Assembly: GCA_029907105.1 (NCBI GenBank)
Contig: JARYMM010000028.1
Coordinates: 1 to 44,240, forward strand
Length of the DNA: 44,240 bases
Direction of reading: 5' to 3'
Origin: Anaerolineae bacterium
GTDB taxonomy: Bacteria; Chloroflexota; Anaerolineae; UBA3071
Shown here: one piece after another, positions 1-9,800 of the stretch
How positions within the stretch are numbered: position 1 is the first letter of the stretch
How the letters are laid out: each line of letters begins with the position of its first letter
Program-made: the position numbers and the translations under genes
Notes under the pieces: generated by a model
The model's database searches: none
Told to the model about the DNA's origin: nothing
What the model saw: the letters and a program-made list of their open reading frames with translations, nothing else

Positions 1-77
1 ATGGCGGGCCGCGCCATGGCCAACTCGCAATGACACAGGCCAGGCTGGCTCTCGCTCTCGCCACTAAAGTGAAATAC
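1..77. repeat. 77-bp exact inverted copy of 15159-15235
   Basis: Bases 1-77 are the exact reverse complement of 15159-15235. The match stops at base 78 and begins at the very first base of the window. It contains the CTCGCAATGACA half-site also found in the 15259-15487 repeat. The length, and the position flush with the window end, suggest that the assembly stopped at an unresolved repeat, so the true copy may extend further left. Confidence 0.95.
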
Positions 78-118
78 CCCCCCGTCGTCCTGAGACATCG
101 GACAGGGCGGTTCGCATA

Positions 119-149
119 ACAGAAAAGCGTGGCACGTCGCGCCACGCTT
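119..149 (-). terminator. Rho-independent terminator after the FAD oxidoreductase gene
   Basis: On the minus strand a 9-bp perfect stem (arms 141-149 and 125-133, AAGCGTGGC/GCCACGCTT, 7-nt loop) is followed by a T-rich run. It lies about 160 bases after the stop codon at 307, and no other gene is visible between them. The rest of 78-306 shows no supported gene. Confidence 0.6.
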
Positions 150-306
150 CAAAGCAGGTCAGGGATTGGTGTGAACTGGCATGTCCGCGGGCGCACAAAG
201 TCAGCAAGGGGCGTAACCGCCCCCCGAATACGAGTAGCTGGGCCCGTGGACGCTGATGGTCTTCATAGTGGAGAAATGATAGCACAAATCAGAGAACATG
301 TCAAAC

Positions 307-1461
307 TCAAATCACATGCTCCTCGCCGACGCCCACCTGGCCGGCAAAGCGCTCCAGGGCGAATTCGGCGATGTCGAAAGTCTGCGGGCCGCCGTCGAGG
401 ATGCATTCGGCCAGCGTCAGCCCCGTGGCCGGGCTGAGCATGAAGCCATGGCCGCTGAAGCCCACGGCGCAGTAGAAACCCTCCACTCCAGGTATCGCGC
501 CTATCACCGGCTGATCGTCCGGCGTCACCTCATAGAGCCCGGCCCAGCCGCGCACCACCTCCGCTTCCTCGAACAGCGGCACCCGCCGGATACCGTGTTC
601 GATGACCTTGACCATGAAGTTCCAGTCCACGGTCATGTTGAAGCTCGAAGGCTCGGCCAGGTCGCTCATGCCCGTCAGCAACCCCTCGCCTTCGGGCCGG
701 AAGTACCAGTTGTAGGCGAAGTCAATGGTCATCGGCGTCGTGCGCGGCAGTTTGGGAAAAGGCGCGGTGACGAAGACCTGACGACGATAGGGGTAGACCG
801 GCAGGTCCACCCCCACCATCTGGCCGACAGCGCGGGCCCAGGGGCCAGCGGTATTGACCACAGCCGGCGTGCTGATCTTGCCCTGGCCGGTGACCACGCC
901 CCGGACAGCGCCGCCTTCGACGATGATGTCCGTCGCTTCCGTCTGCAGGAAGATGCGCACCCCCAGCCGCCGGGCGGCGGCGGCGAAACCATTGGCCACG
1001 GCATAGGGGTCGGCGTAGCCGTCGCGGGCGTTGAAGGTGGCGGCAAGCACGTCGTCCACCGCCAGGTGCGGCCAGCGAGCCGTGAGCTCCTCCGGCGTCA
1101 GCCACTCGGTGTTCACTCCCAGCTCGCGCTGCAAGGCCACGCTGCGGTGAAAGAGGGCCACATCCTCCGGCGTGGTGAGCAGGAAGAGGTAACCCACCTG
1201 ATGGAAGCCCGGATCGGCTCCGGTGATTTCCTGGAAATGCTCGAACACCTGCACAGAGTGCCTGGCCATGCGGATGTTGACGGCGGTGGAGAATTGCTGG
1301 CGGATGCCGCCCACACTGAGGCCGGTGGTCTGGGTGGCCAGCCCTTCTTCTTTTTCCAGCACGACGACGTCGGTACAACCCCGCTTCGCCAGGTGGTAGG
1401 CTGTGCTCAGCCCGTTCACCCCGCCACCGATAATGACTACATCAGCTGTCTTAGGCAACAT
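307..1461 (-). CDS. FAD-dependent oxidoreductase, DAO / sarcosine oxidase beta-like family
   Basis: A 384-residue flavoprotein that should oxidise a secondary or D-amino acid such as sarcosine or glycine. An N-terminal Rossmann dinucleotide-binding motif, GGGVNG at residues 11-16, is followed by an acidic ribose-binding residue in VVVLEKEEG. Downstream is the family sequence TTGLSVGGIRQQF, and near the C-terminus is GAIPGVEGFYCAVGFSGHG, the typical second FAD-contact region of DAO proteins. The length fits the family. ATG at 1461 is preceded by AAGGT on the minus strand. It is the last gene of the minus-strand series and is followed by a terminator hairpin. The exact substrate cannot be read from the sequence; the heterotetrameric sarcosine oxidase alpha, gamma and delta genes are absent nearby, so a stand-alone oxidase or dehydrogenase is more likely. 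Confidence 0.88.
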   Translation of the reverse strand: MLPKTADVVIIGGGVNGLSTAYHLAKRGCTDVVVLEKEEGLATQTTGLSVGGIRQQFSTAVNIRMARHSVQVFEHFQEITGADPGFHQVGYLFLLTTPEDVALFHRSVALQRELGVNTEWLTPEELTARWPHLAVDDVLAATFNARDGYADPYAVANGFAAAARRLGVRIFLQTEATDIIVEGGAVRGVVTGQGKISTPAVVNTAGPWARAVGQMVGVDLPVYPYRRQVFVTAPFPKLPRTTPMTIDFAYNWYFRPEGEGLLTGMSDLAEPSSFNMTVDWNFMVKVIEHGIRRVPLFEEAEVVRGWAGLYEVTPDDQPVIGAIPGVEGFYCAVGFSGHGFMLSPATGLTLAECILDGGPQTFDIAEFALERFAGQVGVGEEHVI

Positions 1462-1503
1462 GTGACCTTCCTCAATCTCGTAATGCTCGTTGTGTTCGGT
1501 AAC

Positions 1504-2988
1504 TTATCCTACACGCCCAACCAGCGGCAGGTACAGGCGGAGGCCCTGTGTGGGCGTAGCTGTTATCGTGGGTGTGACGCTGGGTGTGCCGGTCGGCGTG
1601 AACGTCGCCGTCGCTGTGGCTGTGTCGGTTGGCGTCGGCGTGTCAGTGGGCGTGGCGGTCTCCGTCGCTGTCGGTGTAGGCGTGACCGTCGGGGTTGGCA
1701 TGGCGGTCGGCGTCGCCGTCAGGGTTACGGTGACCGTCACCGTGGCTGTGGGTGTCGCCGTCGCTGTCGGTGTGGGCGTGACCGTCGGGGTTGGCGTGGC
1801 AGTCGGCGTGGGCAGGGGCGTGTAGGCAAAGAAAGCCGCCGGCTGTCCCCCGGTGTTGGGAGAAGCGTCGTAGTAGTAGTGGACCATGAACTCGTACGTT
1901 TCGCCCTGATCTGCCCAGTACTTCGTGCCCCATTGGGACATCTTGCCGCTGGCCTCTCCCTCTGGGCCATACGTTCCTGCCCAGTGTTGAGTCTCGAACA
2001 AACGCCCATCCGCTCTCTCGATACCCAGGCCCTGCACGTACTCCACAGCCTGATTGGTCCACGGGTGCTCGCTGGCGGGCCTGTACACCTGATCCCAGCC
2101 GTCATCCCTGACGTCGTATCCCTGCCCGGGGTACTTTGCATAGGTCACTCTGTACCAGCCATACATCTTGCAGGCCAGAGCCCCGGCGTATAGCGCCTGC
2201 CATGCGCCATAGTAGGCCCAGTAGGCGATCCACTCGTTGGGCAGCACGTTCCTGACGTAGGAGGTGAACTCCACCGGCGGCAGGATCTCCACGACCTCAC
2301 GCGTTACCGGGTCGGTGCGCGCCACAATGATGGTGGCGGGAGGCTGATGCTCTGCTGCTTCGGCCTGAGAGCGCTGCGTTTTCTCCTCCTCGGCTGTGCC
2401 CAGGCCATATCCCGCCTCGGCTGCCCGATGGGGCGGGATCTCCGAGGCCTCGACGATGACCCAGTGGCCTTCTTCGGGTGCCAGGACATAGAGGCGGAAG
2501 TTAACTCCCTCGTGGAAATGCCGGCTTTGCTGGCGCAGGTGGTAGTCAATGGCCACAACATAGGCCCGGACCTGACCGTAAAGGGCAAGATACCTGTCCA
2601 TCCTGGTAAGGCCTGCCGCCACGGGGAGGGGGAGAGGTCTGGCCGCCGCCAGGCGTGCGCTCACAATCTCCAGCAGGGGGAGATGCGATGGGCCCTTTCC
2701 CGCCCACAGAAAGGTGTAGCTGCTTCTGCTTTCCGGCGGCCCTGCCTGGGCCGTGCGCAGGCAAAGGAACGTTGACCAGTCCTGGCTGTCTTGAGCTGCG
2801 ATGTCTGCCTCTATGACAGCCCAAGGAGACAGAGCGACCTCCTCGCGGCAATAGCTTTGCCTTGGGACTGTCGGGATCAGCGATGGGCCGGACATCGCTG
2901 ATCCTGTCGTCCCCTGAGGCCTCACCAGCAGTAGCAAGCCGAACGCCGCGAGCGAGAGCGATCTGGCGACTTCACGTCCAATGCGCAT
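1504..2988 (-). CDS. secreted SpoIID/LytB-like protein with Pro-Thr-rich linker and YLPLV tail
   Basis: About 494 residues. The N-terminus is a signal peptide (basic start, then hydrophobic LSLAAFGLLLLV). The middle resembles the SpoIID/LytB (amidase-enhancer-like) domain: SYVRNVLPNEW, then a region matching the A..A...RTYA stretch, DVRDDGWDQVYR, TNQAVEYVQG and finally KMSQWGTKYWADQGETYEF followed by HYYYD. This order is characteristic of the family, although the sequence is divergent. In sporulating Firmicutes SpoIID is a glycan-cleaving enzyme; here a role in cell-wall or surface remodelling is only inferred. A long Thr-Pro low-complexity linker follows, ending in LRLYLPLVGRVG. The start at 2988 is chosen because AGGA lies upstream and the signal peptide begins there; an upstream TTG at 3006 is in frame. 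Its neighbours are a cyclophilin (upstream) and a flavoenzyme (downstream). Confidence 0.72.
   Translation of the reverse strand: MRIGREVARSLSLAAFGLLLLVRPQGTTGSAMSGPSLIPTVPRQSYCREEVALSPWAVIEADIAAQDSQDWSTFLCLRTAQAGPPESRSSYTFLWAGKGPSHLPLLEIVSARLAAARPLPLPVAAGLTRMDRYLALYGQVRAYVVAIDYHLRQQSRHFHEGVNFRLYVLAPEEGHWVIVEASEIPPHRAAEAGYGLGTAEEEKTQRSQAEAAEHQPPATIIVARTDPVTREVVEILPPVEFTSYVRNVLPNEWIAYWAYYGAWQALYAGALACKMYGWYRVTYAKYPGQGYDVRDDGWDQVYRPASEHPWTNQAVEYVQGLGIERADGRLFETQHWAGTYGPEGEASGKMSQWGTKYWADQGETYEFMVHYYYDASPNTGGQPAAFFAYTPLPTPTATPTPTVTPTPTATATPTATVTVTVTLTATPTAMPTPTVTPTPTATETATPTDTPTPTDTATATATFTPTGTPSVTPTITATPTQGLRLYLPLVGRVG
1537..1826. repeat. Thr-Pro low-complexity coding repeat
   Basis: Degenerate tandem repeats encoding TPTATPTPTVTP-type sequence inside the SpoIID-like gene. 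It probably forms an extended wall-spanning or glycosylated linker between the folded domain and the C-terminal tail. The opposite strand reads as a Val-Gly repeat, which is an artefact. Confidence 0.85.
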
Positions 2989-3044
2989 GCCAGGGTTCCT
3001 GCCCAAAGTGGGCTCATAAACCCGTTTGAGCTTTGCTTTTTGCT

Positions 3045-3884
3045 CTATCGCTCCTCGATGGTAATGCTCGTGATCCGGTCGCCCGGCGCGGTGGCTGTAG
3101 CCGGATCACGCGGCGTGATCTGCTCCAACACGTCCAGACCCTCGATGACTTTGCCGAAGACGGTGTGAACGTCGTCCAGGTGCGGCTGGGCGGCGTAGGT
3201 GATGAAGAACTGGCTGCCGTTGGTGTTGGCGCCGGCATTGGCCATGGAGAGTACGCCTGGTCCGTCGTGACGCAAATCGGGATGGAACTCGTCCTCGAAG
3301 CGATAGCCGGGGCCCCCTGTGCCCGTGCCAGAGGGGTCGCCAGCCTGGGCCATGAAGCCGGGGATCACACGGTGGAAAGTGGTGTCGTCGTAGTAGCCCT
3401 GGTTGGCCAGGAAGACGAAGTTGTTCACCGTCTTCGGTGCCTTATCGGCGTAGAGCTCGACGACGATGTCACCCTTTTCGGTGTGGATGGTGGCCAGGTA
3501 CTGTTTGCTGGGGTCAATCTGCATCTCCGGCGGGGACTTGTAATAGTTCACCCGCTCGGCCGGCGGCAGGGCGGCCAGGGGACGTTCTGCGCTTTCCGTC
3601 GCCGCAGGGGCGGGCGCTGCCGTCGGCTGTTGCCTGAACCACCACACGGCCAGGACAGCGGCTGCGGCCAGGACGATGACGGCCACGCCAACCCACAACC
3701 ATTGCCGTCCGTTCAGGCCAAGCCAGCGTCGGGGTTGGCGCTTCTTGCCCTTGCCTGTCGGTCGTGGGGCCGCTTTCCTTGCCACTGCAGGGGTGTCCTT
3801 GCCGGCACGCGATGACGTTGGCGGCGGCGCTGCCGCGTGTCGCCGTTCTTTTGCTTTCATGCGTTCTCGTTTTTTCTTGCCCAT
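3045..3884 (-). CDS. membrane-anchored cyclophilin-type peptidyl-prolyl cis-trans isomerase
   Basis: 279 residues from the ATG at 3884, which is preceded by GAGGAGAGCC; the longer reading from 3896 lacks such a site. The first ~60 residues are very rich in Lys, Arg, Ala and Pro and should be cytoplasmic. One transmembrane helix spans about residues 62-83 ([20 protein letters not shown]). The cyclophilin domain follows from about residue 115 and should lie outside the membrane. Recognisable family motifs are [15 protein letters not shown] (with the catalytic Arg), GSQFFITYA and [14 protein letters not shown]. It would catalyse proline isomerisation during folding of exported proteins. It lies 56 bases before the SpoIID-like secreted protein and may be co-transcribed with it. 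Confidence 0.92.
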   Translation of the reverse strand: MGKKKRERMKAKERRHAAAPPPTSSRAGKDTPAVARKAAPRPTGKGKKRQPRRWLGLNGRQWLWVGVAVIVLAAAAVLAVWWFRQQPTAAPAPAATESAERPLAALPPAERVNYYKSPPEMQIDPSKQYLATIHTEKGDIVVELYADKAPKTVNNFVFLANQGYYDDTTFHRVIPGFMAQAGDPSGTGTGGPGYRFEDEFHPDLRHDGPGVLSMANAGANTNGSQFFITYAAQPHLDDVHTVFGKVIEGLDVLEQITPRDPATATAPGDRITSITIEER

Positions 3885-3919
3885 GGCTCTCCTCATGTCT
3901 GTGTCATACGGACGTATCT

Positions 3920-4010
3920 GTTTACCGCAGAGCTCACGAAGAACGCAGAGGATCTGGCAGATTCTCCCCCTTCCTTCATCTCAGCGCTCTCAGCGTTCTC
4001 GGCGGTAAAC
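3920..4010. repeat. opposed-arm short-period repeat, hairpin-forming
   Basis: Arms GTTTACCGC (3920-3928) and GCGGTAAAC (4002-4010) are perfectly complementary. Between them are degenerate 7-nt units related to CGCAGAG on one side and CTCAGCG on the other. It fills most of the 168-bp gap between the UDP-sugar dehydrogenase gene and the cyclophilin gene, and belongs to the same class of arrays as at 5392, 11526 and 39164. Confidence 0.7.
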
Positions 4011-4052
4011 ACTTGGCGTTCCGCTTCTTCTGCTGTTCCGCCGGCCGAGTGG

Positions 4053-5381
4053 TTACAGTGGTGCGCCGAGGCGGATCACCTTTTCGTCGTCCACTCTGCC
4101 GGTGACGTTGACAGGGTCAATCACCAAGGCGGCATGTTGCACGACCCAGTCGTAGTCAATGACTTTATGGCCGGTGGCGATGACCACCGCGTCGCTGGCG
4201 GCGATGGCCTCTGCCGTCAGGGGGATGGAAACCAGCTCCAGCGGTGGGCGGTGCAGCGGGTTCTGCCCCACGTGGAAGCGAGGCACGTAGGGGTCGTGGT
4301 AGCGGACCTGGGCGCCGCCTCGCCGCAGCAACTCGATGATGCGTTCGGCGGGTGAGTTGCGGGCATCCTCGATGTCCGGTTTGAAGGCCACGCCCAACAC
4401 CAGCACCTGGGCCCCGCGCAGGGCCTTGCCCTGTCGGTTCAGCCCCTGGGTGACGAGCTGCACCACGTGGAAAGGCATCTCCTCGTTGACCTCGGCGGCC
4501 AGCTCGATGAATTTGGTGTGGAAGTCATATTCGCGGGCCTTCCAGGAAAGGTAATGAGGGTCTACGGGTATACAATGTCCTCCCACGCCTGGCCCTGGCC
4601 GGAAGGGCATGAAGCCGAAGGGCTTGCTGGATGCTGCCCCGATCACCTCCCAGATGTCAATGTCCATGCGCTCGCACAAGAGCGCCAGCTCGTTGACCAG
4701 GGCGATGTTGACGCTGCGGAAGGTGTTTTCCAGCAATTTGGTCATCTCCGCCGCCCGCGGGGTGCTGACAACATGGACTTCAGGGGTCAACTGGCTCAGC
4801 AATGCCGAGGCCAGCGCTGCACAGCGGGGCGTCAGCCCTCCGACCACCTTGGGCGTGTTGCGCACCGTCCACACCCGGTTGCCGGGATCAATGCGCTCCG
4901 GAGAAAAGGCCAGATGGAAGTCGCGGCCTGCCCGCAGGCCGCTTCGTTCCAGGATGGGCAACACGACCTCTTCCGTCGTGCCCGGGTAGGTGGTGCTTTG
5001 CAGGATGACCAACTGCTCCGGTCGCAAGCGGGCGGCGATGCCCTGCGCGGCGGCGATGACGAAGGAGAGATCAGGGTCCTTGGTGGAGCGGAAGGGCGTG
5101 GGCACGCAGATGAAAATGACGTCCATTTCCTTGAGCAGGTCGTAATCCGTCGTGGCCCGCAGCCGGCCGGCCTGTATCTGTGCAGCCATCGCATCGTCTG
5201 CCACGTCTTTGATGTAGCTCTGGCCGCGGCCGATGGCGGCTACCCGTTCGGCGGAGATGTCCAGCCCGGTCACGGGGAAGCCAACCTCGGCGAAGGCCAC
5301 GGCCAGCGGCAGTCCCACGTAGCCCAGGCCGATCACGCCGATTTCTGCTCCCCGCAAGGCGATCTTCTCTTCCAGGTTCAT
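4053..5381 (-). CDS. UDP-sugar 6-dehydrogenase (UDP-GlcNAc / UDP-ManNAc dehydrogenase, WbpA/WecC-like)
   Basis: 442 residues, normal for the UDP-glucose/GDP-mannose dehydrogenase superfamily. Such enzymes oxidise the C6 hydroxyl of a UDP-hexosamine to a uronic acid with two NAD+, giving an acidic sugar for surface glycans. The NAD-binding motif GLGYVGLP is at residues 18-25. The central domain carries LENTFRSVNIALVNELALL, and the catalytic cysteine is in GPGVGGHCIPVDP. The C-terminal UDP-binding domain begins near VLGVAFKPDIEDARNSP. The KPFGFMPFRPGPGVGGHC context is closer to UDP-N-acetylhexosamine dehydrogenases than to UDP-glucose dehydrogenases; this is inference. It follows the wecA-like gene by 80 bases, separated by a hairpin repeat. 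Confidence 0.9.
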   Translation of the reverse strand: MNLEEKIALRGAEIGVIGLGYVGLPLAVAFAEVGFPVTGLDISAERVAAIGRGQSYIKDVADDAMAAQIQAGRLRATTDYDLLKEMDVIFICVPTPFRSTKDPDLSFVIAAAQGIAARLRPEQLVILQSTTYPGTTEEVVLPILERSGLRAGRDFHLAFSPERIDPGNRVWTVRNTPKVVGGLTPRCAALASALLSQLTPEVHVVSTPRAAEMTKLLENTFRSVNIALVNELALLCERMDIDIWEVIGAASSKPFGFMPFRPGPGVGGHCIPVDPHYLSWKAREYDFHTKFIELAAEVNEEMPFHVVQLVTQGLNRQGKALRGAQVLVLGVAFKPDIEDARNSPAERIIELLRRGGAQVRYHDPYVPRFHVGQNPLHRPPLELVSIPLTAEAIAASDAVVIATGHKVIDYDWVVQHAALVIDPVNVTGRVDDEKVIRLGAPL

Positions 5382-5391
5382 GATTCATCCA

Positions 5392-5479
5392 CTCCGAGGT
5401 TTTCGGGTTCGAGGGTTTCAGGCTGCCCCTGATGTCCTCGTTGCCTCGTTGCCTTGTTGCCTCAGCCAGAACCCTCGAA
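5392..5479. repeat. opposed-arm repeat with CCTCGTTG octamers
   Basis: Perfect 10-bp arms TTCGAGGGTT (5408-5417) and AACCCTCGAA (5470-5479) bracket three near-identical octamers CCTCGTTG. The right arm lies inside the last codons of the wecA-like gene, so the array forms the 3' end and the intergenic gap at once. Confidence 0.75.
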
Positions 5480-6469
5480 TGACATCTGCTCCATCTTCCA
5501 TAGGCCGACGAGCCCGGCCAGCAGCACCAGCCCGCCGGCGACGTACCCCTCGAGCACCGTGGCCTGGGTGATGAAGACGGACACCAGGCCCGAGGCCCCG
5601 GCGATGAGGTAGCAGATGAGCACCGCCTCGCGGTTGGAGCCGGTCAGCCGAGCCAGGCGGTGGGAGGTGTGATCCTTGCCCGGCGAGGTGAGGGGGTTCT
5701 TGCCTCTCCGCAGGCGGGAGACGATGACCAGGGTCGTGTCGAAGATGGGCAGTCCCAGGACGAGGACGGGGATCATCCATGTGACGAATGGCACATTATC
5801 GGGGAAGCGGAGCTTGATGCCCACGGCAGCAAGCATGAAGCCGATGAACAAAGCGCCGCTGTCGCCCATGAAGATGGTGGCCGGGTTAAGGTTGTAAACC
5901 AGGAAGCCGATGCAGGCGCCCAGCAGCGCGGCGGCCAGCGCGCCCACCAGGTATTGTCCGCTCATGGCTGCCAGCAGCAGGAAGAAGGCGGCAGCGATGG
6001 CCGCCACGCCGCCGGCCAGGCCGTCCATGTTGTCCAGCAGGTTGAAGGCGTTGGTGATGAACACCACCCAGAGCACAGTCGCTGCGCCGTTCAGCACGGG
6101 ATGGCGCAGCACGGCGATCTGCACGCCGGAAAGGAGCAGGATCAGCGCGGCGGCGATCTGGCCCAGGAGCTTCACCCAGGCCGGCAGCGAGCGCCGGTCG
6201 TCCCACAGGCCAAGGAAGGAGACCAGCGTCGCCCCCAGGAAGATGCCCACCACCTGGTTGACGTAGAAGCGGTCGCCGAAGAAGATCAGGGCCAGGATGA
6301 AGGCGGCGAAAATGGCCAGGCCGCCCAGGCGAGGCATGGGGATGGCGTGGATCTTGCGATCGCTGGGTTCGTCGAGGACGCCGGCCCGCCGGGCCAGGCG
6401 TCGTGCCAGCGGCGTGGCCCCGGCGGCCAGCCCAAGCGCGGCGGCAAAGATGAGCACATAAGTAGTCAT
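5462..6469 (-). CDS. wecA: undecaprenyl-phosphate GlcNAc-1-phosphate transferase (WecA/TagO/MraY family)
   Basis: 335 residues and mostly transmembrane, about ten helices. Members transfer a sugar-1-phosphate from UDP-GlcNAc or similar to undecaprenyl phosphate, the first membrane step of surface-glycan synthesis. Diagnostic cytoplasmic-loop motifs are [15 protein letters not shown] (the Asp-rich Mg2+ site) and [17 protein letters not shown]. The ATG at 6469 overlaps the stop of the vapC remnant as ATGA. A TTG at 6484 would add five residues but lies inside the remnant. With the UDP-sugar dehydrogenase downstream and the O-antigen ligase upstream it makes a coherent glycan-initiation group. 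Family assignment is firm; the precise sugar donor is inferred. Confidence 0.92.
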   Translation of the reverse strand: MTTYVLIFAAALGLAAGATPLARRLARRAGVLDEPSDRKIHAIPMPRLGGLAIFAAFILALIFFGDRFYVNQVVGIFLGATLVSFLGLWDDRRSLPAWVKLLGQIAAALILLLSGVQIAVLRHPVLNGAATVLWVVFITNAFNLLDNMDGLAGGVAAIAAAFFLLLAAMSGQYLVGALAAALLGACIGFLVYNLNPATIFMGDSGALFIGFMLAAVGIKLRFPDNVPFVTWMIPVLVLGLPIFDTTLVIVSRLRRGKNPLTSPGKDHTSHRLARLTGSNREAVLICYLIAGASGLVSVFITQATVLEGYVAGGLVLLAGLVGLWKMEQMSFEGSG

Positions 6470-6603
6470 GTCATGCTGCCCCAAATTTCGGCGGGCGTTC
6501 GCCTGCCGCGTTCGGTTCGATCGAAGTCACTATCGAAGCTCACCAGGGTCAGCTTGTACTTTTCGGCAGCTACATAGATGATGTTGGTATCCAGGAGATA
6601 CAT
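6466..6603 (-). pseudogene. vapC (PIN-domain toxin) remnant with internal deletion
   Basis: A 45-residue reading frame starts MYLLDTNIIY, the classic PIN N-terminus with the first catalytic Asp. It jumps directly to [18 protein letters not shown] and TPAEI, which is how PIN toxins end. A normal VapC is about 130 residues, so roughly 80-90 residues of the middle, including central acidic residues, are missing. The ATG overlaps the antitoxin stop as TGATG, the usual vapBC arrangement, and its own stop overlaps the wecA-like start as ATGA. The fragment should be non-toxic and may now serve only to couple translation into wecA. Confidence 0.78.
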
Positions 6604-6779
6604 CAATCCCACCATTCGAGTGCTTTGTGCTGCAATTTCACCGATGAATATTGGTCACGCAAGTCGCTCAAAGCCCCCCGCCAGTCAAGTTTAGGCCTCC
6701 CTGTAGGCTTACGGGCTCGTTTCTCCAATAGAAATTCTATGAAATCTCTCTCTTCCAGGGGCCTGGTTTGTTCTTCCAT
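6603..6779 (-). CDS. VapB-like / DUF2281-type antitoxin
   Basis: 58 residues from the ATG at 6779; an ATG at 6827 would add 16 residues, and neither start has a clear ribosome-binding site. The C-terminal half (LDWRGALSDLRDQYSSVKL then HKALEWW) resembles the short antitoxin/DUF2281 proteins that precede PIN toxins in many bacteria. The TGATG junction to the vapC remnant supports this reading. Because the toxin is broken, the antitoxin is probably a leftover or regulates in trans. It sits between the O-antigen ligase fusion and the wecA-like gene. Confidence 0.68.
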   Translation of the reverse strand: MEEQTRPLEERDFIEFLLEKRARKPTGRPKLDWRGALSDLRDQYSSVKLQHKALEWWD

Positions 6780-6854
6780 ATGTGGGCTCAGAAGCCAGCC
6801 CCGAAGAGGCTTTGCCCTTTTGAGCATGGGGTTCAGCCCCGTACCTTCTTGCGA

Positions 6855-9800
6855 TTACCTGCGCTGTATCTGTCCTTCGATCTGCCGGATGAGCGCATCC
6901 ATCTCTGGCTTTTCGTTCTCCGGCGAGAGATCACGCGCCGCGCGGGCGTACTCCAGAGCCTTCTCCAACTGTCCCGCCTGCTGGTAGAGCAGGGCCAGGT
7001 TGCGCGTGCTGGCCAGGTCCGTCGGCGCTAACTCCAGAACTATCTCGTTGGCGGCGATGGCCTCGTCCAGTTTGCCGAGCTGGGCATAGACATAGCCCAG
7101 GCCGCTGTAAGCCTGCACCGAGCGCGGCGCCAATTGCACCGCCTTGCGATAAGCTTCGGCGGCTTCGTCCCAACGTCGCTGGACACGATACAGCTCGGCT
7201 ATGACCAGATAGGTCTGCTCGAATTCCTGATCCAGGCTGAGCGACTTCTGGTACAATTCCTCCGCCTTCTCGTAGTCGCCCAAGGCCTGATAGACCAGGC
7301 CGTACTCGTTGTAGAGATGCGCCGAGTTGGGGCTGAGGGTGATGGCCTGCTCGTAGAAGTCCAGCGATTGCTGCCACCGGGCCCGCCGTTCCTGGGGATC
7401 GCTGGTCAGCTCGCCCCAGGCGCGGTACAGTCGCCCCAGATTGGCTGTGTGATCCGTGTTCAACGGGTTCAGCTCACGGGCGCGGGTGAGGTCGGCCAAA
7501 CTGGCTTCCAGCAAGGCCTGACGTCCGGCAGGGTCGGTGTTCTCCTTGGCCTTCTCCAATGCGGCGCGGCCGCGGAAGAGGTAGTAGAAATCCTCGTCGC
7601 TATCCGCTGCCAGCGCTTGGCTGTACAGAGTAATACTGCTGTCCCACAGCCTGGCGCTTTCGTAACTCTGGCCTTGCTTGTAATAGATGTCGGCCTTGAC
7701 CAGGCTGACGTTCACCAGGGCGATGAAGATGGCGACGGCAACGGCGGCCACTGCACCGACCAGGCCGGAGGCCCAGCCCAGGCTGCTCCAGTGACGCTGC
7801 GGCAGTGGGCCTTTCCACCAGATGGCCGAGCCCAGCAGCAGCAAGAGGACGAAAGCTCCTATGTAGTAGGCAGTGATGTTGTTGGCCAGGTAGTCTGCCA
7901 CTGCCCGTGTGGGCAGCAGCCGGTTAGCGTGTATCAGCCCGTAGACCAGGAAAGTGCCCAACGACATGGCCGAGTAGAGGGCGGCGGCAGGAAGCAGCCA
8001 GGTAGCCGCGGCTGCCTCACGTTCCGTGGCCCGTGCTCTGGCCACGGCGGCCATGGCCAGCAGCAGGCCCACCAGCCAGACCAGGAGGATCAATGCCAGG
8101 AGGGCCGGGCTGGCCACTCGCTCCTTCCCCACCACACGGGTGGTGAGCGAATTCCAGAAGATGGCAAAAGGCCGCACGGCCTGCGGTGCCTGGTTGGTGA
8201 CGTAATCGTAGACCAGGGTGAAGAAGACGACCGCCGTCAGCAGGCTGTAGACGAGGACGTCCAACATGGCCTGAGCCTGGGCGGAGCGGGTTTGGGCCAT
8301 CTCCGCCCGTCGGGGCTTGCGTGTGCGCCGTCGTCTGCTGCGGCGTGGCGCTGCGGAGACCTCTGCCTCTTCCGTGGCCGTGGCCTCAACGTCTTCCAGC
8401 GGCAGCCAGCCCATCCCCACAGTCACCAGCACGGCAGCCAGCGTCCAGAAGTAAGTGCGCGTGGCGGCGATGGCGATGCCGAAGTGGATTTCGACGAAGT
8501 GGGCGACCAGGGTGGCCAACAGGGTGATGATCAGTAACTGGCGGCTGAGGCTGCCTTCGCCCACGCCGCGCCCGGCGAAGGCGGCGAGGGTGACGTAGAC
8601 GACGAAGCCCAGGATCATGCCCGCCGGCAGGGCCACGCCGGAAAGCCGCCAGGTGCCGTCGGCCAGGCGGAAGCCGAGGACGGAGAGTAACCCCAGGCCA
8701 AACCAGAGCCCCAGGAAAGCCCACAGGTGGCGGCGATTTTTGATGGCCCCCAGCCAGCGCAGGCTGAAATAGAAGAGGTTGGTGAACAGGGCGATGTAGG
8801 CGGCAAAGCCAAGGTACCCGGTGGTCACCAGAGCATCGAAAGTTTCGTTGTGCGAGCGGTCGGGCGAGGCGTTGCGTGCCTCGTAGTGGGCCAGGTCGGG
8901 GCGATAGAAGCGGTTGTAGGCCATCCACATGGCCTCCGGTCCGTGGCCCACCAGCGGCCGCAGGGCATTGAAGGGGTCGGGCCCCTGGCCGGGATAGGTG
9001 ATCGGCTCGTGGGGCACGATCATCTCCACGACGCCTTCCCAGATCAGCGTGCGCACGCGGCCGGTGCCGCGTTCGAGCTCGAAGACGCGGGCCAGCCGCC
9101 CCACATAGGGCAGTTCCCGGAAGCCGTGCAGCGGGCTGCCCGGCAGGTTGATGGCGGCCAGGAACACGAAGCCGATAACGGCCAGTCCGATCCAGCTTAT
9201 CCAGAGCCGGCGTAGTCCTTTGGCCCGCTGGCTGAGCGTAATGAGCACCAGGAGGACGAAGACGTATAGCCCGCCCAGCAGCCCCAGCCAGGGCCCGCGG
9301 CTCTGGGTGAAGAAGATGCAAATGAGTTGTACGGCGATGACGAACAGAATGCCGCCGGCCTCGATGGCATCGGCCAGGCTGCTGCGTTCCTCCGTCAGCA
9401 GCCTCTGGAAGGCGCGCAGCAGCCGGTCCACGGTCAGGAAGAAGGCCAGGATCAGATAGGCGGCGACGAAGATGGAATTGCCCATGTTGGAGGCCACGCG
9501 CGTCGTCACGTCGCCGGCCCAGGGCAGCGGATCCAGGTTGTAGTGCTGCACGATGCCGTAAATGGAGATAGGCAGGCTGGTGAGGATGATGGCGTAGATC
9601 AGCCGCTCCAGTTGCTGGCGGCGTCGCAGGTGGCCCAAGACCAGAAAGAATATGACGATGTAGGAGAACGTGGTGTACGTCCCCTGCAGGCGCTGGTAGG
9701 AACCCCACCAACTGATGCGTGGGGAGAGCGAGAAGGCCGTGGAAATCAGATAGGCCAGCACGAGCAGGAGGGTGGGCAGCACCAGGGGCGTCTGGCGGAT

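Noticed and set aside
1490..1825. Val-Gly repeat protein on the plus strand
   Set aside because: Antisense of the Thr-Pro linker of the SpoIID-like protein.
298..2193. Long plus-strand open frame over the oxidoreductase and SpoIID-like genes
   Set aside because: Low-complexity composition without family motifs; lies antisense to two well-supported genes. High GC makes antisense frames long here.
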